Part shown: positions 1-8,989 of the stretch, piece after piece
How the letters are laid out: every line of letters begins with the position of its first letter
Position numbering within the stretch: position 1 is the stretch's first letter
Source of the DNA: an uncultured Granulosicoccaceae bacterium
Lineage (GTDB): Bacteria > Pseudomonadota > Gammaproteobacteria > Granulosicoccales > Granulosicoccaceae
Direction: 5' to 3'
Assembly: GCA_938041955.1 (NCBI GenBank)
Contig: CALISD010000078.1
Coordinates: 1 to 48,263, forward strand
Length of the DNA stretch: 48,263 nucleotides
Translations under genes and position numbers: made by a program
The notes under the pieces: model-generated
What the model was told of the DNA's origin: nothing
What the model saw: the letters and a program-made list of their open reading frames with translations, nothing else
Databases searched by the model: none

Positions 1-311
1 TTGACGCTCAGGATGAATCAAGTCTAAAAAAGCTCGTAATCTGAATGTCCCGATTTAACATGAAGACCGTTATGTACACGAAAAAAACGACCGTCTTTTT
101 TAAGCTGTTTTTAACTCGAAGTAACAGGCAGGATTCCACACTTAGCGGTCATTAATGCCCGCATGAGCCGCAAGATTTTGTTAGGATTTTTCAGACGTCG
201 GACAACCTCAAAATATCCGGCACAGATTGCAATAAAATGCAGCGAAGCAGAATGGCAATTTTGACACCGCATATATTGGGATGATGGGGTGTAATACCTT
301 GGTGATTTCTT
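1..311. other. Intergenic leader, no gene seen
   Basis: AT-rich stretch before the first ORF. No convincing ORF, RNA gene or terminator was found. The upstream gene, if any, lies outside the window. An A-run near 80-87 and a T-run near 95-100 flank a short GC segment, but they do not form a good stem. Confidence 0.4.
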
Positions 312-710
312 GTGACTATTAGGTTTTTGGCTGAAAGCGAATCTTTCAAAGTTTATTCTTTATTTGAGTCCGTTTATTTAAAGGTGAAATCTCATTGCCA
401 AAGTTACATTGAATACGAGAAGTCTGATAAATGTATCGCTAGCGTCTATGGAGACCCCGATTCAGCTTTGATCTCCTTCGATGAGCGCTATGTTGTAGTC
501 GGCGGTTGTGGAGTTATTATTTATAACACCCAAACCGGAAAATCAGTTGAATTATTCAACGAACCAGAAAATATTACCTGGATCGAAGGGGTTTATCAAA
601 GTACTGAAGATCGAAGCAACTTTGTTCGCTTTAATGTCCGAACTAAAGCGGAAATGCTCTCGATCTATCGCCTAGATATACATGAACATACATTGGAGTT
701 ACTAAGTTAA
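312..710 (+). CDS. Hypothetical protein, 132 aa
   Basis: GTG-start ORF of 132 residues without a recognised family. The protein has mixed composition with alternating hydrophobic positions, as in a small beta-rich globular protein: a VVVGGCGVIIY-type strand in the middle and a regular hydrophobic pattern to the end. No signal peptide or membrane segment is seen. The ribosome binding site is weak, and the ORF is more AT-rich than the genes to its right, so it could be acquired or poorly expressed. It stands alone, on the same strand as the exporter gene that follows. A real gene is more likely than not because composition and codon use look protein-like, but no function can be given. Confidence 0.55.
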   Translation: MTIRFLAESESFKVYSLFESVYLKVKSHCQSYIEYEKSDKCIASVYGDPDSALISFDERYVVVGGCGVIIYNTQTGKSVELFNEPENITWIEGVYQSTEDRSNFVRFNVRTKAEMLSIYRLDIHEHTLELLS

Positions 711-1044
711 TGGATCACTACCACTGACCTTTTGATCTTTTGGTAGTTTAAATCTCACAAAGACGGTTGCGATACGTGGCTTTCTGGGCCCAGTCCAGGT
801 TGGTGAAGTATGGGCACTGACCGAGAAAATGCCACTGTATGTGTCCGGCATCCACACGAAGCGGTCGTTAAAGCTTGTTGGGAGAATCGTCACTCGGAAA
901 GATTGAACGTAGGAGCGGTGACAGAAAAACTCAGTATTTCTGGCGAGGAAGGTCGCAATTAAAAAAAGATAGCAAGAAACCGGAGGCTTTTGTTCCGGAT
1001 ATCTAATATTGTTCACGGCTAAACGTAACTTAATCGACCATTCG
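711..1044. other. Gap with ambiguous coding traces on both strands
   Basis: The region between the hypothetical gene and the EamA gene has open frames on both strands. A minus-strand frame runs on into the start of the EamA gene, and a shorter plus-strand frame covers about 752-905. Each gives protein-like but unrecognised peptide and neither has a good start. A purine-rich GGAGG at 982-986 lies 22 nt before a TTG at 1009. I cannot tell a remnant from chance. Confidence 0.3.
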
Positions 1045-1968
1045 ATGGCACAACAACAAACTCCGACTATTGATCTGACATCGGGACTTCTATTACTTGC
1101 ATTGGCCACTGTGTGGGGCGGGTCATTCTTCTTCGCTGAAATCGCCCTGCGAGAAGTACCACCTCTGACGATTGCCCTTCATCGTGTCTTCTGGGCTGTG
1201 CCTATACTCTATCTACTTGTTTGGCGACAAGGTCTCGAAATCCCCGGGTCGGTTCGAGTATGGACGTGCTATTTGGTCATGGGTGCATTAAACAACGCTA
1301 TACCATTTTCTTTGATATTCTGGGGCCAAACGAGCATAGGAAGCGGCTTAGCCTCAATTCTGAACGGCACAACAGCAGTGTTTGGCGCTGTTGTAGCAGG
1401 TCTGTTGCTCGTGGACGAGCCTATGACATCACGAAAAATAATTGGCGCGCTATTCGGTGTATTTGGCGTCGCAGTTATCATGGGCGTTGAAGCCCTTACT
1501 AATTTCAGTATGCAGAATTTGGGGCAGCTTGCCATTATGGGCGCTGCGTTGTCCTATGCGTTTGCTGGCGTATGGGGTAAACGTTTTCTATCGAACCATC
1601 CCCCTCTTATGAACGCTTTTGGGATGTTAGTTGGAAGCACCATTCTCATGATGCCCGTGGCTATATTTTCGGAGGGCATGCCAGTGATAACATTATCATT
1701 GGGAGTTTGGGCTTCTCTACTCGCTGTAGCAATATTATCAACTGCTGTGGCTTATCTTCTCTATTTTCAAATACTCGCTCGTGCCGGTTCCGCGAATCTT
1801 ATGCTGGTAACTCTGTTAATACCACCCATCGCCGTTACGCTGAGCGTTGTATTTCTTGGAGAAGAACTGGGATACGAAGCGTTGATAGGTTTTGGAATAA
1901 TAGCAATCGGTTTAGCTATTACTGATGGCAGACTGTGGGATCGAATAAATCAAAGATTAAGTCATTAA
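1045..1968 (+). CDS. EamA/DMT-family exporter
   Basis: Inner membrane transporter of the drug/metabolite superfamily. Members usually export amino acids or other metabolites; the substrate cannot be read from sequence. The 307-residue protein has about ten hydrophobic helices arranged as two EamA repeats (about 14-145 and 160-297). It carries the typical WGGSFF motif in helix 1 and a GEEL-type motif before the last helix. The ATG at 1045 is preferred because the protein then starts a dozen residues before helix 1, as is usual. An upstream TTG at 1009 would add 12 residues, and neither start has a good Shine-Dalgarno at normal spacing. The gene stands alone. Confidence 0.85.
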   Translation: MAQQQTPTIDLTSGLLLLALATVWGGSFFFAEIALREVPPLTIALHRVFWAVPILYLLVWRQGLEIPGSVRVWTCYLVMGALNNAIPFSLIFWGQTSIGSGLASILNGTTAVFGAVVAGLLLVDEPMTSRKIIGALFGVFGVAVIMGVEALTNFSMQNLGQLAIMGAALSYAFAGVWGKRFLSNHPPLMNAFGMLVGSTILMMPVAIFSEGMPVITLSLGVWASLLAVAILSTAVAYLLYFQILARAGSANLMLVTLLIPPIAVTLSVVFLGEELGYEALIGFGIIAIGLAITDGRLWDRINQRLSH

Positions 1969-2189
1969 GCATTCTAAGGATCAGTTTTGGCGAGTGCGGT
2001 CCTTTCATAGCACACTATCAAACTACTCAATCAATTGCAGAAGACGCTAACAACCAACGGTAGCTTCACGCACTTTGCCGTCGGTCAAAAGAGGCTTGAT
2101 TTCCTCAGTACGAAACCTTATCTGATAAAAACCCTCTGCCACTTTAGGATTCAGTAAAGTTCCCTTCTGCACTCCCCGGTCTCACAACC

Positions 2190-3278
2190 CTAAACCAGCT
2201 TTCCACGCGCTGCCACCGGGATAACATCAACGATCTCACCATCACGTACGGCCACCAGTTGATCAACCATATTTACTGCAACACACACATGATTCGGAAT
2301 GACACGCACAATATCACCCACCGCCGGCTTGTTATTGCACTTCGATAAATCCAAAAATCCATGCTCTTCTGCAAACTTGTGAATACGCGCTGTCGGGTGC
2401 TCTACTATTCGCCCAAAACCGTTCAGCCCGCCGGTGTCTGCTGTAAGTGTCTTTGATCCTGCATCCAGAATTCCTCTGTCAGAACTGCCACGACTAACTA
2501 CACTGGTGTACACCTGAAAAGCACAATCATCAAGAGACGCAACACCTGCTTCCACCATCATAAGATCGTTAAAAATGCAGGTGCCTGCGCGATGCTCTGT
2601 TGCACCGTTTAACTTACCTATGTTAACAAAATTGGGAGTTCCTCCTGTGGAGACAATGTGTGCCTGCAGTCCAATGCTTGCCAGCCCTTCCACAATCTCG
2701 TCATAAAACACTTGAGTGCGTGGCCAACCATCCAGCGATGGGTAAAACAAAAGGCCCGCAAAGTTAAGCATTGGATCGGCTTTGATTATCTCTGCAAGCG
2801 CCAGTGCTTCTACTGGTGTTTCAACACCCGCTCGAAGCTGACCTGTATCGCACTCAATCAAAACATCCAGTGCGCGGTCTGCCTGAGTCGCAGCTTTTGA
2901 ATACTCTGCCAGTGATACCGCATTGTCAGCGCAGACTTTTAAAGGCAGACGCTTTTGCAGCGCAGCGAGACGACCGGAACGAGCAGCGCCCAATAGATTA
3001 GTCGCGATGATGATGTCTGTGATGCCACCGTCAACCATGACCTCGGCCTCACCGAGCTTCTGACAGGTAATGCCTTGCGCACCTGCATCAATTTGCATAT
3101 TGGCAAGTAGTGGTGATTTATGTGTTTTTATATGAGGGCGATTTGCAACTCCTGCCGAATCACAGAGAGTCTGTGCTTTCGAGATATTGCGTTCGACAAT
3201 ATCCAGATCTATTACGGCACACGGCGTACCGTAGGTTTCAATTATTTTATTCTTTAACGCTGTAAGATCTTCAGTCAT
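2190..3278 (-). CDS. D-threonine aldolase / D-serine dehydratase-like PLP enzyme
   Basis: PLP-dependent fold-type III enzyme of the alanine racemase-like D-threonine aldolase/D-serine dehydratase family, acting on D-hydroxy amino acids in the cytoplasm. The 362-residue length is typical. The N-terminal PLP segment RPHIKTHKS puts the Schiff-base lysine at residue 51. A STGGTPN segment is the usual phosphate-binding region. Near the C-terminus PNHVC supplies the His and Cys that bind the divalent metal in this family. The choice between aldolase and dehydratase cannot be made here. Upstream lies a gene-free stretch, and the gene is transcribed away from it. An AGAGA lies about 6 nt before the ATG. 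Confidence 0.85.
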   Translation of the reverse strand: MTEDLTALKNKIIETYGTPCAVIDLDIVERNISKAQTLCDSAGVANRPHIKTHKSPLLANMQIDAGAQGITCQKLGEAEVMVDGGITDIIIATNLLGAARSGRLAALQKRLPLKVCADNAVSLAEYSKAATQADRALDVLIECDTGQLRAGVETPVEALALAEIIKADPMLNFAGLLFYPSLDGWPRTQVFYDEIVEGLASIGLQAHIVSTGGTPNFVNIGKLNGATEHRAGTCIFNDLMMVEAGVASLDDCAFQVYTSVVSRGSSDRGILDAGSKTLTADTGGLNGFGRIVEHPTARIHKFAEEHGFLDLSKCNNKPAVGDIVRVIPNHVCVAVNMVDQLVAVRDGEIVDVIPVAARGKLV

Positions 3279-3693
3279 TGGTAATCTCTAGATACACATC
3301 TTGTGAAAGGAGAGCCTGGGAAAGACTATCAGCTAAGCGTCACCGCAACACTATATATGCGCACTTCTGCACCCAAACTCTTACAACAACATCACCACTT
3401 TGTACTATCGATAATCGCGCTAGCATCTACTTTCTCGCACCGTCCGGTAACTGATTACTAATAGACCCCCCACCATTATGATCGTACTGGTGGGCTGTTT
3501 GGAAAGTTCAGTAACACTTTATCTTCGCCACAGCCGCCATAGCGGCGTTAGAAAAATTCGACCTAGGCCCTGCTACGCCTGCATTTTTCCGCGTTGCTCT
3601 GACGACTTTGGCTGTGAAAAGTTTGTTACCGAACCTCCCGCACAGCCCATTAGGTATTTGTATAGTCACAATAAATACTAACTCACCCACGGC
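3279..3693. other. Gene-free region with hairpin and possible dispersed-repeat sequence
   Basis: No supported gene. Two opposite-strand ORFs of 60-67 residues cross 3478-3690 but lack ribosome binding sites and overlap each other, which suggests non-coding repeat sequence. A perfect short hairpin, GCCGC (3533-3537) and GCGGC (3542-3546) with a CATA loop, sits inside. The segment about 3520-3650 resembles short dispersed repeats I associate with gammaproteobacterial intergenic regions; that is from memory, not a search. Confidence 0.4.
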
Positions 3694-3981
3694 TTACGTT
3701 TTCGGCGTTTCACACAACTCGACAGTTCCTCCCTGAAGCACAACAGGATGGAGCTTCAACAGCTTATGAATCAAGCCAACATCATCTGCTTCAAAGCGCA
3801 TATAACCCACCACCGTTTCAGACACCAGCTGCTCAGGCTTTACGCCAACATACATTCCTTTACTTACCTCGCTACCACCCTTGAACACACCACTGTTTTT
3901 TGCCGCTGAAAAAAATTCATTCCACTGACATTCAGTGGCTGGCTGCGGAGCGTCGCTATGAATAAATAGTATATATTCCAT
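3694..3981 (-). CDS. YCII-like domain protein
   Basis: Small cytoplasmic protein of 95 residues in the YCII-related (dimeric alpha/beta barrel, DGPF-like) superfamily. These proteins have no firmly established general function. The N-terminus MEYILFIHSDA and the later GYMRFEADD pattern fit the fold. The ATG at 3981 is chosen because GAGGG lies about 5 nt before it; an ATG 27 nt upstream would add nine residues and overlap the preceding gene. The start lies 8 nt beyond the stop of the upstream tRNA-binding gene, so the two are probably co-transcribed and translationally linked. Family assignment is moderately sure. Confidence 0.65.
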   Translation of the reverse strand: MEYILFIHSDAPQPATECQWNEFFSAAKNSGVFKGGSEVSKGMYVGVKPEQLVSETVVGYMRFEADDVGLIHKLLKLHPVVLQGGTVELCETPKT

Positions 3982-3988
3982 TACACCC

Positions 3989-4342
3989 TCAACCTGCCCT
4001 GCATCCATTTGGCACTGGCTTTTCCGGTGTGGCTAAACATGCAATTATTTTGTCTTCATAACCGATATCAAACAACATACCCTGAGACACCTCCCCAGCC
4101 ATTTTACGCTCTGGCAAGTTCAAAACAAACAGCGCTTGTTTTCCAACTATCTCATCCGGATTTTCCCGTTCTTGTTTAATGCCTGCGAGAATCGAGCGAG
4201 CTTGATCACCAAAATCTACCGTTAGCTTCATTAGCTTATCCGACTTGGCCACCTCATCTACAGACGTAATGGTTCCAACCCGTATATCTAATTTATCCAG
4301 ATCTTCAATCGATATCATTTCTTTCAGTGGAGCGGGAGTCAC
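3989..4342 (-). CDS. Stand-alone tRNA-binding (MetRS-C/CsaA-like) domain protein
   Basis: A 117-residue OB-fold tRNA-binding domain like the C-terminal domain of methionyl-tRNA synthetase and the CsaA family. The DKLDIRVG motif begins the domain, FVLNLPERKMAG is the conserved central strand-turn, and PVPNGCRAG is the usual C-terminal end. No synthetase catalytic domain is nearby, so this is a free-standing version. It could act as a tRNA-binding or chaperone-like factor (CsaA) or as a detached MetRS subunit. The GTG at 4342 is preferred because AAAGGA precedes it by about 6 nt; a TTG 15 nt upstream and an ATG 24 nt downstream are alternatives. Confidence 0.8.
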   Translation of the reverse strand: MTPAPLKEMISIEDLDKLDIRVGTITSVDEVAKSDKLMKLTVDFGDQARSILAGIKQERENPDEIVGKQALFVLNLPERKMAGEVSQGMLFDIGYEDKIIACLATPEKPVPNGCRAG

Positions 4343-4584
4343 AGCTTTTCCTTTCAAAGGTAGATTACTTTCAGGCCATAGTCACAACACCGTACCAACC
4401 AAATACCCGAATTCCCCATATTTATACGGCTGGAGATTGTACCAACTTGATGGTATACATGGTACCGACCAGCGCGATGCGTTTGAACGTATCCGCAGCG
4501 ATGAATCTACAGTAAACCATTTCGGCTTATATCTGTTGTCCTGTCAAACTTGCTTCCCAGGCAGTCGCTAAAGAGGAAATGTGA

Positions 4585-5559
4585 ATGACTATCAAACGCA
4601 ATGCGCTGATCATTGCCGCGGCATTTATTAGTACCACTGTAAATGCCGAAACCCTGCTATACGGGGTACTGATGCAGTCCCTGTCGAACCCATACTGGCA
4701 ATCGATGGAGCGCGGGCTGAAGGAAGGCACTGAAAACGCTGAAGTTGACTACTACCTTCAAGCAATTGAAAGCAATGATGCAATGCTGCAGCTTAAGGCC
4801 TGCAATTTAATGCTGGAACGCAAGCCCAATGTAATGATCATCTCAGCACTCGACTCTGCCGTTCTTCTGCCATGCCTTATCGAAGCCGATGATCTTAATA
4901 TTCCGGTCATAAATTTAGACGGCACACTAGATCATCACATTGAAGAAAACACCCGGGTTGAAATAGCTGCCAGCATTGCAACTGACAATGAGGAAGCCGG
5001 GGCGCAAGTGGCCGAGCACTTAGCCAACCAACTTGGCATCGATACCACTGGTGCAGTCTTGCTGATAGAAGGATCCAGCAACCGTGCCAGCCAAAGTCGC
5101 ATAAGCGGCTTTACCGAGCGCCTGGCCAAAACCGCACCTGATCTTGAAATTGTCGCATCTGAGCCGGGTGATTGGGACAGATACTCTGCAGCTAATGTGG
5201 TCAACAAAGCACTCGCCAATAATACACAGGGCGACGACGCTCATTTAAAAGCCATTTTTGCAATAAACGATGATATCGCTCTGGGCGCTACTGATGCCGC
5301 CTTCGCAGCAGGCAAAGGAGACGACGTTATAGTTGTCGGCATCGATGGAAGTGCAAACGCTGTGAAATCCATAACGGCTAACAGATTGAACGCATCAGTC
5401 GCAAGGTTCCCCTACCTTATTGGAAAGCAGGCAATAGAGGTAGCATCCAAATTGCTTGAGGGGGAAAGCGTAGAGCGTTTTAGCAGCGTACCTACAATGA
5501 TTATTTCCAAGAACCTATTGGATGAAGGCACGCATCAAATGCTTGAGTATTTAAAGTAG
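4585..5559 (+). CDS. Periplasmic sugar-binding protein (RbsB-like, Peripla_BP_4)
   Basis: ABC-type sugar uptake binding protein of the ribose/galactose/allose cluster. The 324-residue precursor has a signal peptide with likely cleavage after VNA at residue 21. The mature protein opens with GVLMQSLSNPYWQSME, the classic first strand and helix that contact ligand. Later segments are IASDN-like IATDNEEAG, NDDIALGA and VVGIDGS, all usual for the type I fold. AGAGGA lies about 8 nt before the ATG. No permease or ATPase gene is next to it, so its partners lie elsewhere or it serves as a sensor. It is convergent with hom. Confidence 0.88.
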   Translation: MTIKRNALIIAAAFISTTVNAETLLYGVLMQSLSNPYWQSMERGLKEGTENAEVDYYLQAIESNDAMLQLKACNLMLERKPNVMIISALDSAVLLPCLIEADDLNIPVINLDGTLDHHIEENTRVEIAASIATDNEEAGAQVAEHLANQLGIDTTGAVLLIEGSSNRASQSRISGFTERLAKTAPDLEIVASEPGDWDRYSAANVVNKALANNTQGDDAHLKAIFAINDDIALGATDAAFAAGKGDDVIVVGIDGSANAVKSITANRLNASVARFPYLIGKQAIEVASKLLEGESVERFSSVPTMIISKNLLDEGTHQMLEYLK

Positions 5560-5686
5560 GAATTAATAATCGAGACAACCGCAAACCCGGCCGTCATTTT
5601 AACCCTGGTTACAGTGCAATTAACGGCTGTAAGGAATGCTTATCGCAGATCGCAACAAGCTCCCTCTGCCTCTCGATCACAAATGA

Positions 5687-7003
5687 CTAACTTGCGTCTA
5701 GCGTCTCCATGCGAATACGCGTCACTTTGCCTTCTATAGAGTCCAAGCTCTCAAGCTTCTCGATGGCTCGGTTCATCGCGCCTTCGACAATTTTCTTGGT
5801 CAACAGGATAATCGGCACCTTGCTGGAACCATCCAGTTGTTCTTTTTGAATGATTGCTTCAATGCTTATCGACTCATCGCCCAGTGCCTTCGTAATTTCA
5901 GCCATCACACCGGGCTTATCTTCGACCAGGATACGAAGATAAAACGCAGTTTGGAATTCTTCAGACTTCATGGGATGCGTATCTATTAATGCATCGTGCT
6001 GAAACGCAAGTGTCGGCACCCGGTTGGCCACACTTGCGGAAGCGACTCGCACAACATCCATAATGTCTGCAACAACACTTGAACCAGTGGGTTCAGCACC
6101 TGCCCCAGCACCATAATAGAGCGTTGGACCAACAGCGTCCGCATGCACCAGTACTGCGTTCATTACACCATTCACGTTGGCAATCAAGCGACGCTCTGGT
6201 ATTAGCGTCGGGTGAACTCGTAGCTCAATCCCATTACCAGTATCAACCGCCAGCCCAAGGTGCTTTATGCGATAACCGAGCTCCTGTGCGTAGGCGGTGT
6301 CTTCCCGTGTGATCGAACTGATGCCTTCAATATAGACAGCATCGAACTGTAGCGGCACACCAAATGCAATGGATGCCAGTATGGTGAGCTTGTGCGCGGC
6401 ATCTATGCCCTCTATGTCAAAGGTCGGGTCTGCTTCTGCGTAGCCAAGCTCCATGGCTTCATTAAGCACATCTTCAAACTCACGATCTTTCTCAAGCATC
6501 TCGGTAAGAATGTAGTTGCAGGTGCCATTAATAATTCCCGCTAGCCATTGGATCTTGTTACCCGCCAAACCTTCTCGAATAGATTTGATCACCGGTATAC
6601 CACCGGCCACCGCCGCTTCAAATGCCACGCTCACTCCGTGTTCACGGGCGGCTTCAAAGATCTCACCACCGTGGCAGGCGATCAGCGCCTTATTGGCGGT
6701 AACAATGTGCTTGCCATTGGCAATTGCAGTGAGTATCAGGGAGCGTGCAGGCTCATCCCCGCCCATGACTTCAACGATCACGTCGACATCAGGATCGTTG
6801 ACGATAGACTCGGAATCATCCGTGAGCTGAATGTCCGCCAGTAACGGATCCAGCGTACGGTTGGTGCTTCGCACAGAGGCAGACTTGACGATGATGTCCT
6901 GACCCGCCCGGCGACTAATTTCTGCAGCGTTTCTGGTAAGTACAGTGGCAGTACCCTGCCCGACGGTTCCAAAACCAAGAAATCCAATATTTACAGGCTT
7001 CAA
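5687..7003 (-). CDS. hom: Homoserine dehydrogenase
   Basis: Catalyses NAD(P)H-dependent reduction of aspartate semialdehyde to homoserine, the branch point to threonine and methionine. The 438-residue length fits monofunctional enzymes. Residues 7-18 form the dinucleotide-binding GFLGFGTVGQG loop. ANKALIA holds catalytic Lys105, followed by AGGIPVIK (133-140). GYAEADPTFDIEG with Lys205 lines the substrate site. A C-terminal ACT domain (about 356-430, beginning FYLRILVEDKPGV) suggests feedback control by threonine. There is no fused aspartokinase. No leader peptide or riboswitch was found in the short divergent gap before 7093. Confidence 0.96.
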   Translation of the reverse strand: MKPVNIGFLGFGTVGQGTATVLTRNAAEISRRAGQDIIVKSASVRSTNRTLDPLLADIQLTDDSESIVNDPDVDVIVEVMGGDEPARSLILTAIANGKHIVTANKALIACHGGEIFEAAREHGVSVAFEAAVAGGIPVIKSIREGLAGNKIQWLAGIINGTCNYILTEMLEKDREFEDVLNEAMELGYAEADPTFDIEGIDAAHKLTILASIAFGVPLQFDAVYIEGISSITREDTAYAQELGYRIKHLGLAVDTGNGIELRVHPTLIPERRLIANVNGVMNAVLVHADAVGPTLYYGAGAGAEPTGSSVVADIMDVVRVASASVANRVPTLAFQHDALIDTHPMKSEEFQTAFYLRILVEDKPGVMAEITKALGDESISIEAIIQKEQLDGSSKVPIILLTKKIVEGAMNRAIEKLESLDSIEGKVTRIRMETLDAS

Positions 7004-7092
7004 TTGATCAACTCACTCCGAGTTAGTGTGATGGGTTGCGGGAGGCTATTATACCCACTGTCTCCCTAAATAGATCCAGCATTGATTGACTG

Positions 7093-7464
7093 ATGAAATT
7101 CACACTAGATAACCCCGACGCAGATTACGTTTTTGGTCATTACGGTGATGGCAAGCTCAAGGTGAACCAAACGCTTTATGAGTCGAGCCTGGTAATTTTC
7201 CCTGATGCGCTCCACACAGGCTGGCCGGTCAATTCAATTGACGAACTCGTGGTGGATCATTTTAAAGAGGTACTCGCGCGCAGTCCCGATATTGTATTGC
7301 TGGGTACGGGGGTACAGCAACGCTTCCCATCGATCGATATACGCCGCTCATTGGTCGCTTCCGGACTAAACCTGGAGATAATGGATACTGCAGCCGCTTG
7401 CCGGACATACAATTTACTGGTCTCAGAAGGGCGAGATGTGGCAGCAGCGGTGATCATTTATTAG
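7093..7464 (+). CDS. Mth938-like domain protein (DUF498/NDUFAF3-type)
   Basis: A 123-residue cytoplasmic protein with the Mth938-like fold. The bacterial function is not established; the mitochondrial relative NDUFAF3 assists complex I assembly. The pattern SSLVIFPDAL, then PDIVLLGTGVQQRFP, then the MDTAAACRTYNLL segment followed by AAAVI is characteristic. It is divergent from hom, with a gap of 89 bp. No strong Shine-Dalgarno is visible before the ATG. Confidence 0.82.
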   Translation: MKFTLDNPDADYVFGHYGDGKLKVNQTLYESSLVIFPDALHTGWPVNSIDELVVDHFKEVLARSPDIVLLGTGVQQRFPSIDIRRSLVASGLNLEIMDTAAACRTYNLLVSEGRDVAAAVIIY

Positions 7465-7555
7465 CTAATACGGCTTTATTGTGACGCGATTAACAGACCA
7501 TATGCTTCATAAATGAAACAATGTGTACAGTTAATTAGACAAAAGGTTAGCAGCG

Positions 7556-7726
7556 ATGAAAAACAAGAAGCCAGCAGAACTTAGTCTTACAGCCGCTTGG
7601 GATCGAGACACCAAAGGCAGAATCAAAGAAGCCTACTCTGGCGAATTCCACCTGCAACCATCGCAAAAACGCGATAAGCGCGTTGTCAACAAACGCTCCA
7701 ACCTGCAGGAATTCACCTGCCGCTAA
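7556..7726 (+). CDS. Small basic hypothetical protein, 56 aa
   Basis: Short ORF encoding a lysine/arginine-rich 56-residue protein that begins MKNKKPAELS, has KRDKRVVNKRS in its second half and ends NLQEFTCR. An AGG-containing stretch lies about 8 nt before the ATG. It is rich in charge, has no membrane segment and is probably soluble and partly disordered. It follows the Mth938-like gene on the same strand and is convergent with metC. I do not recognise the family. Composition and placement in an otherwise empty gap argue for a real gene. Confidence 0.5.
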   Translation: MKNKKPAELSLTAAWDRDTKGRIKEAYSGEFHLQPSQKRDKRVVNKRSNLQEFTCR

Positions 7727-7749
7727 AAGCTGACCCGGCCGATGACCAA

Positions 7750-8925
7750 CTAATCAGCCGGCAATTGCTTAAGAGCACCCGCAATATCGTCGATCAGATC
7801 TTGCGGGTCTTCCAGCCCGATATGAAACCTCAAAAGGCATGGCACTGATTCCCACTTGATCAGCCGCCGACCAAGCGGTGGTATATTGGCCGCCACCAGG
7901 CTCTCAAATCCGCCCCATGACGATCCGATCTGAAAATACTCAAGCGCATCAACAAAGCGACCGATCGAATCAATGTCTGAGCAATGCAACACCAGCCCGA
8001 ACAGACTTGAGCCACCGCTAAAGTCCCTTTTCCACAGCGCATGGCCCGGGTCTGACGTATGCGGTGGATACAGCACAGCCTTTACCTCCGCACGCTGAAA
8101 CAACCATTCAACGACTTGCAGTGCAGACTGGTACTGTTGCTCCAGCCTTAAAGACATCGTGCGCAAGCCACGTAATGCGAGGTAGCAATCATCCGGGCCA
8201 GCCACATCGCCCAGATACCGTGCATGGTTGGCGATAGCGCGATGCAGTTTTTCATCAGCCACGGTAATAAGGCCAATGACCAGATCAGAGTGACCTGCTA
8301 CGTATTTTGTTCCGGCCTGGACCGACACATCAATCTGGTTTTCAAGTGGCTTGAAATACAACGGGGTCGCCCAGGTGTTATCCAGCACTGTGATCACACC
8401 TGCCGCTTTGGCAGCAGCGCTTATGGCTGGCAGGTCATGCATTTCGAAAGTAAGTGAACCCGGAGCTTCTAGAAAAACGACCGCAGTATCAGACTTAATT
8501 CGCTCTCCAATAGCACCCCCAATAGTCGGCTCAAAGTACTCAACTTCGACCCCGAACCGGCTCAGCACCTCATCGCAAAAAAGCCGCGTTGGACCGTACA
8601 CGGTATCAGTCACAAGAACATGATCGCCCTGCTTCAGTAAAGCCGCCAGTGCCACGGTACATGCCGACAAGCCGGATGATGTCACGACAGTTTTATACCC
8701 GCCCTCAAGCGCTGCCACCGCTTCTGCCAATGCGAACGCGTTTCGGGTACCGACCGCACCATAGACCACATCGTTGTAGACCCGATCATTATCGAACCGA
8801 TTCAGGTAGGTCTCGAAGTCCGGAGAGACAATAGTCGAGGCACGATGCACCGGGGTATTCACCCCCAGCCCTGGCGCTGTGATCTTCTGCAACCCGTGAT
8901 GTATCAGCCCGGTGCGTGTTTTCAT
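7750..8925 (-). CDS. metC: Cystathionine beta-lyase
   Basis: PLP enzyme of the Cys/Met metabolism family that cleaves cystathionine to homocysteine, pyruvate and ammonia in methionine synthesis. The 391-residue protein has the LDNTWATP segment before the PLP lysine in QAGTKYVAGHSD (Lys207 with this start). The N-terminal TPVHRASTIV and the SSWGGFESL stretch near the C-terminus favour MetC over MetB. The ATG at 8925 is preferred because GGAG lies about 6 nt before it; a GTG 18 nt upstream is possible. Divergent from the iron permease gene with a very short gap, so promoters for both must be packed around 8930-9000. No SAM riboswitch is seen. Confidence 0.92.
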   Translation of the reverse strand: MKTRTGLIHHGLQKITAPGLGVNTPVHRASTIVSPDFETYLNRFDNDRVYNDVVYGAVGTRNAFALAEAVAALEGGYKTVVTSSGLSACTVALAALLKQGDHVLVTDTVYGPTRLFCDEVLSRFGVEVEYFEPTIGGAIGERIKSDTAVVFLEAPGSLTFEMHDLPAISAAAKAAGVITVLDNTWATPLYFKPLENQIDVSVQAGTKYVAGHSDLVIGLITVADEKLHRAIANHARYLGDVAGPDDCYLALRGLRTMSLRLEQQYQSALQVVEWLFQRAEVKAVLYPPHTSDPGHALWKRDFSGGSSLFGLVLHCSDIDSIGRFVDALEYFQIGSSWGGFESLVAANIPPLGRRLIKWESVPCLLRFHIGLEDPQDLIDDIAGALKQLPAD

Positions 8926-8970
8926 TTTTTCTCCAATTCTCACCTAGCGACAGACCCACAGTAGTTTATT

Positions 8971-8989
8971 GCTAATGAGAATTATTCGT
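8971..8989. promoter_or_regulatory. Putative Fur box
   Basis: The 19-mer gctaatgagaattattcgt matches 13 of 19 positions of the Fur consensus GATAATGATAATCATTATC. It lies in the gap between metC and the iron-type permease gene, where iron control would be expected. It also spans the first possible start codons of the permease ORF, so the true start may be downstream. Confidence 0.5.

Noticed and set aside
702..1109. Minus-strand ORF of 135 aa
   Set aside because: It overlaps the start of the EamA gene, has no clear start signal and matches nothing I know. A remnant cannot be excluded, so it is only noted under the gap.
3478..3690. Two opposite ORFs of 60-67 aa
   Set aside because: They overlap each other, lack ribosome binding sites and look like repeat DNA.
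4245..4571. Plus-strand ORF of 108 aa
   Set aside because: Its first third is antisense to the tRNA-binding gene and the rest is low-quality peptide in an intergenic gap.
8926..8970. SAM riboswitch or Met regulator site before metC
   Set aside because: The gap is too short and shows no riboswitch-like stems.
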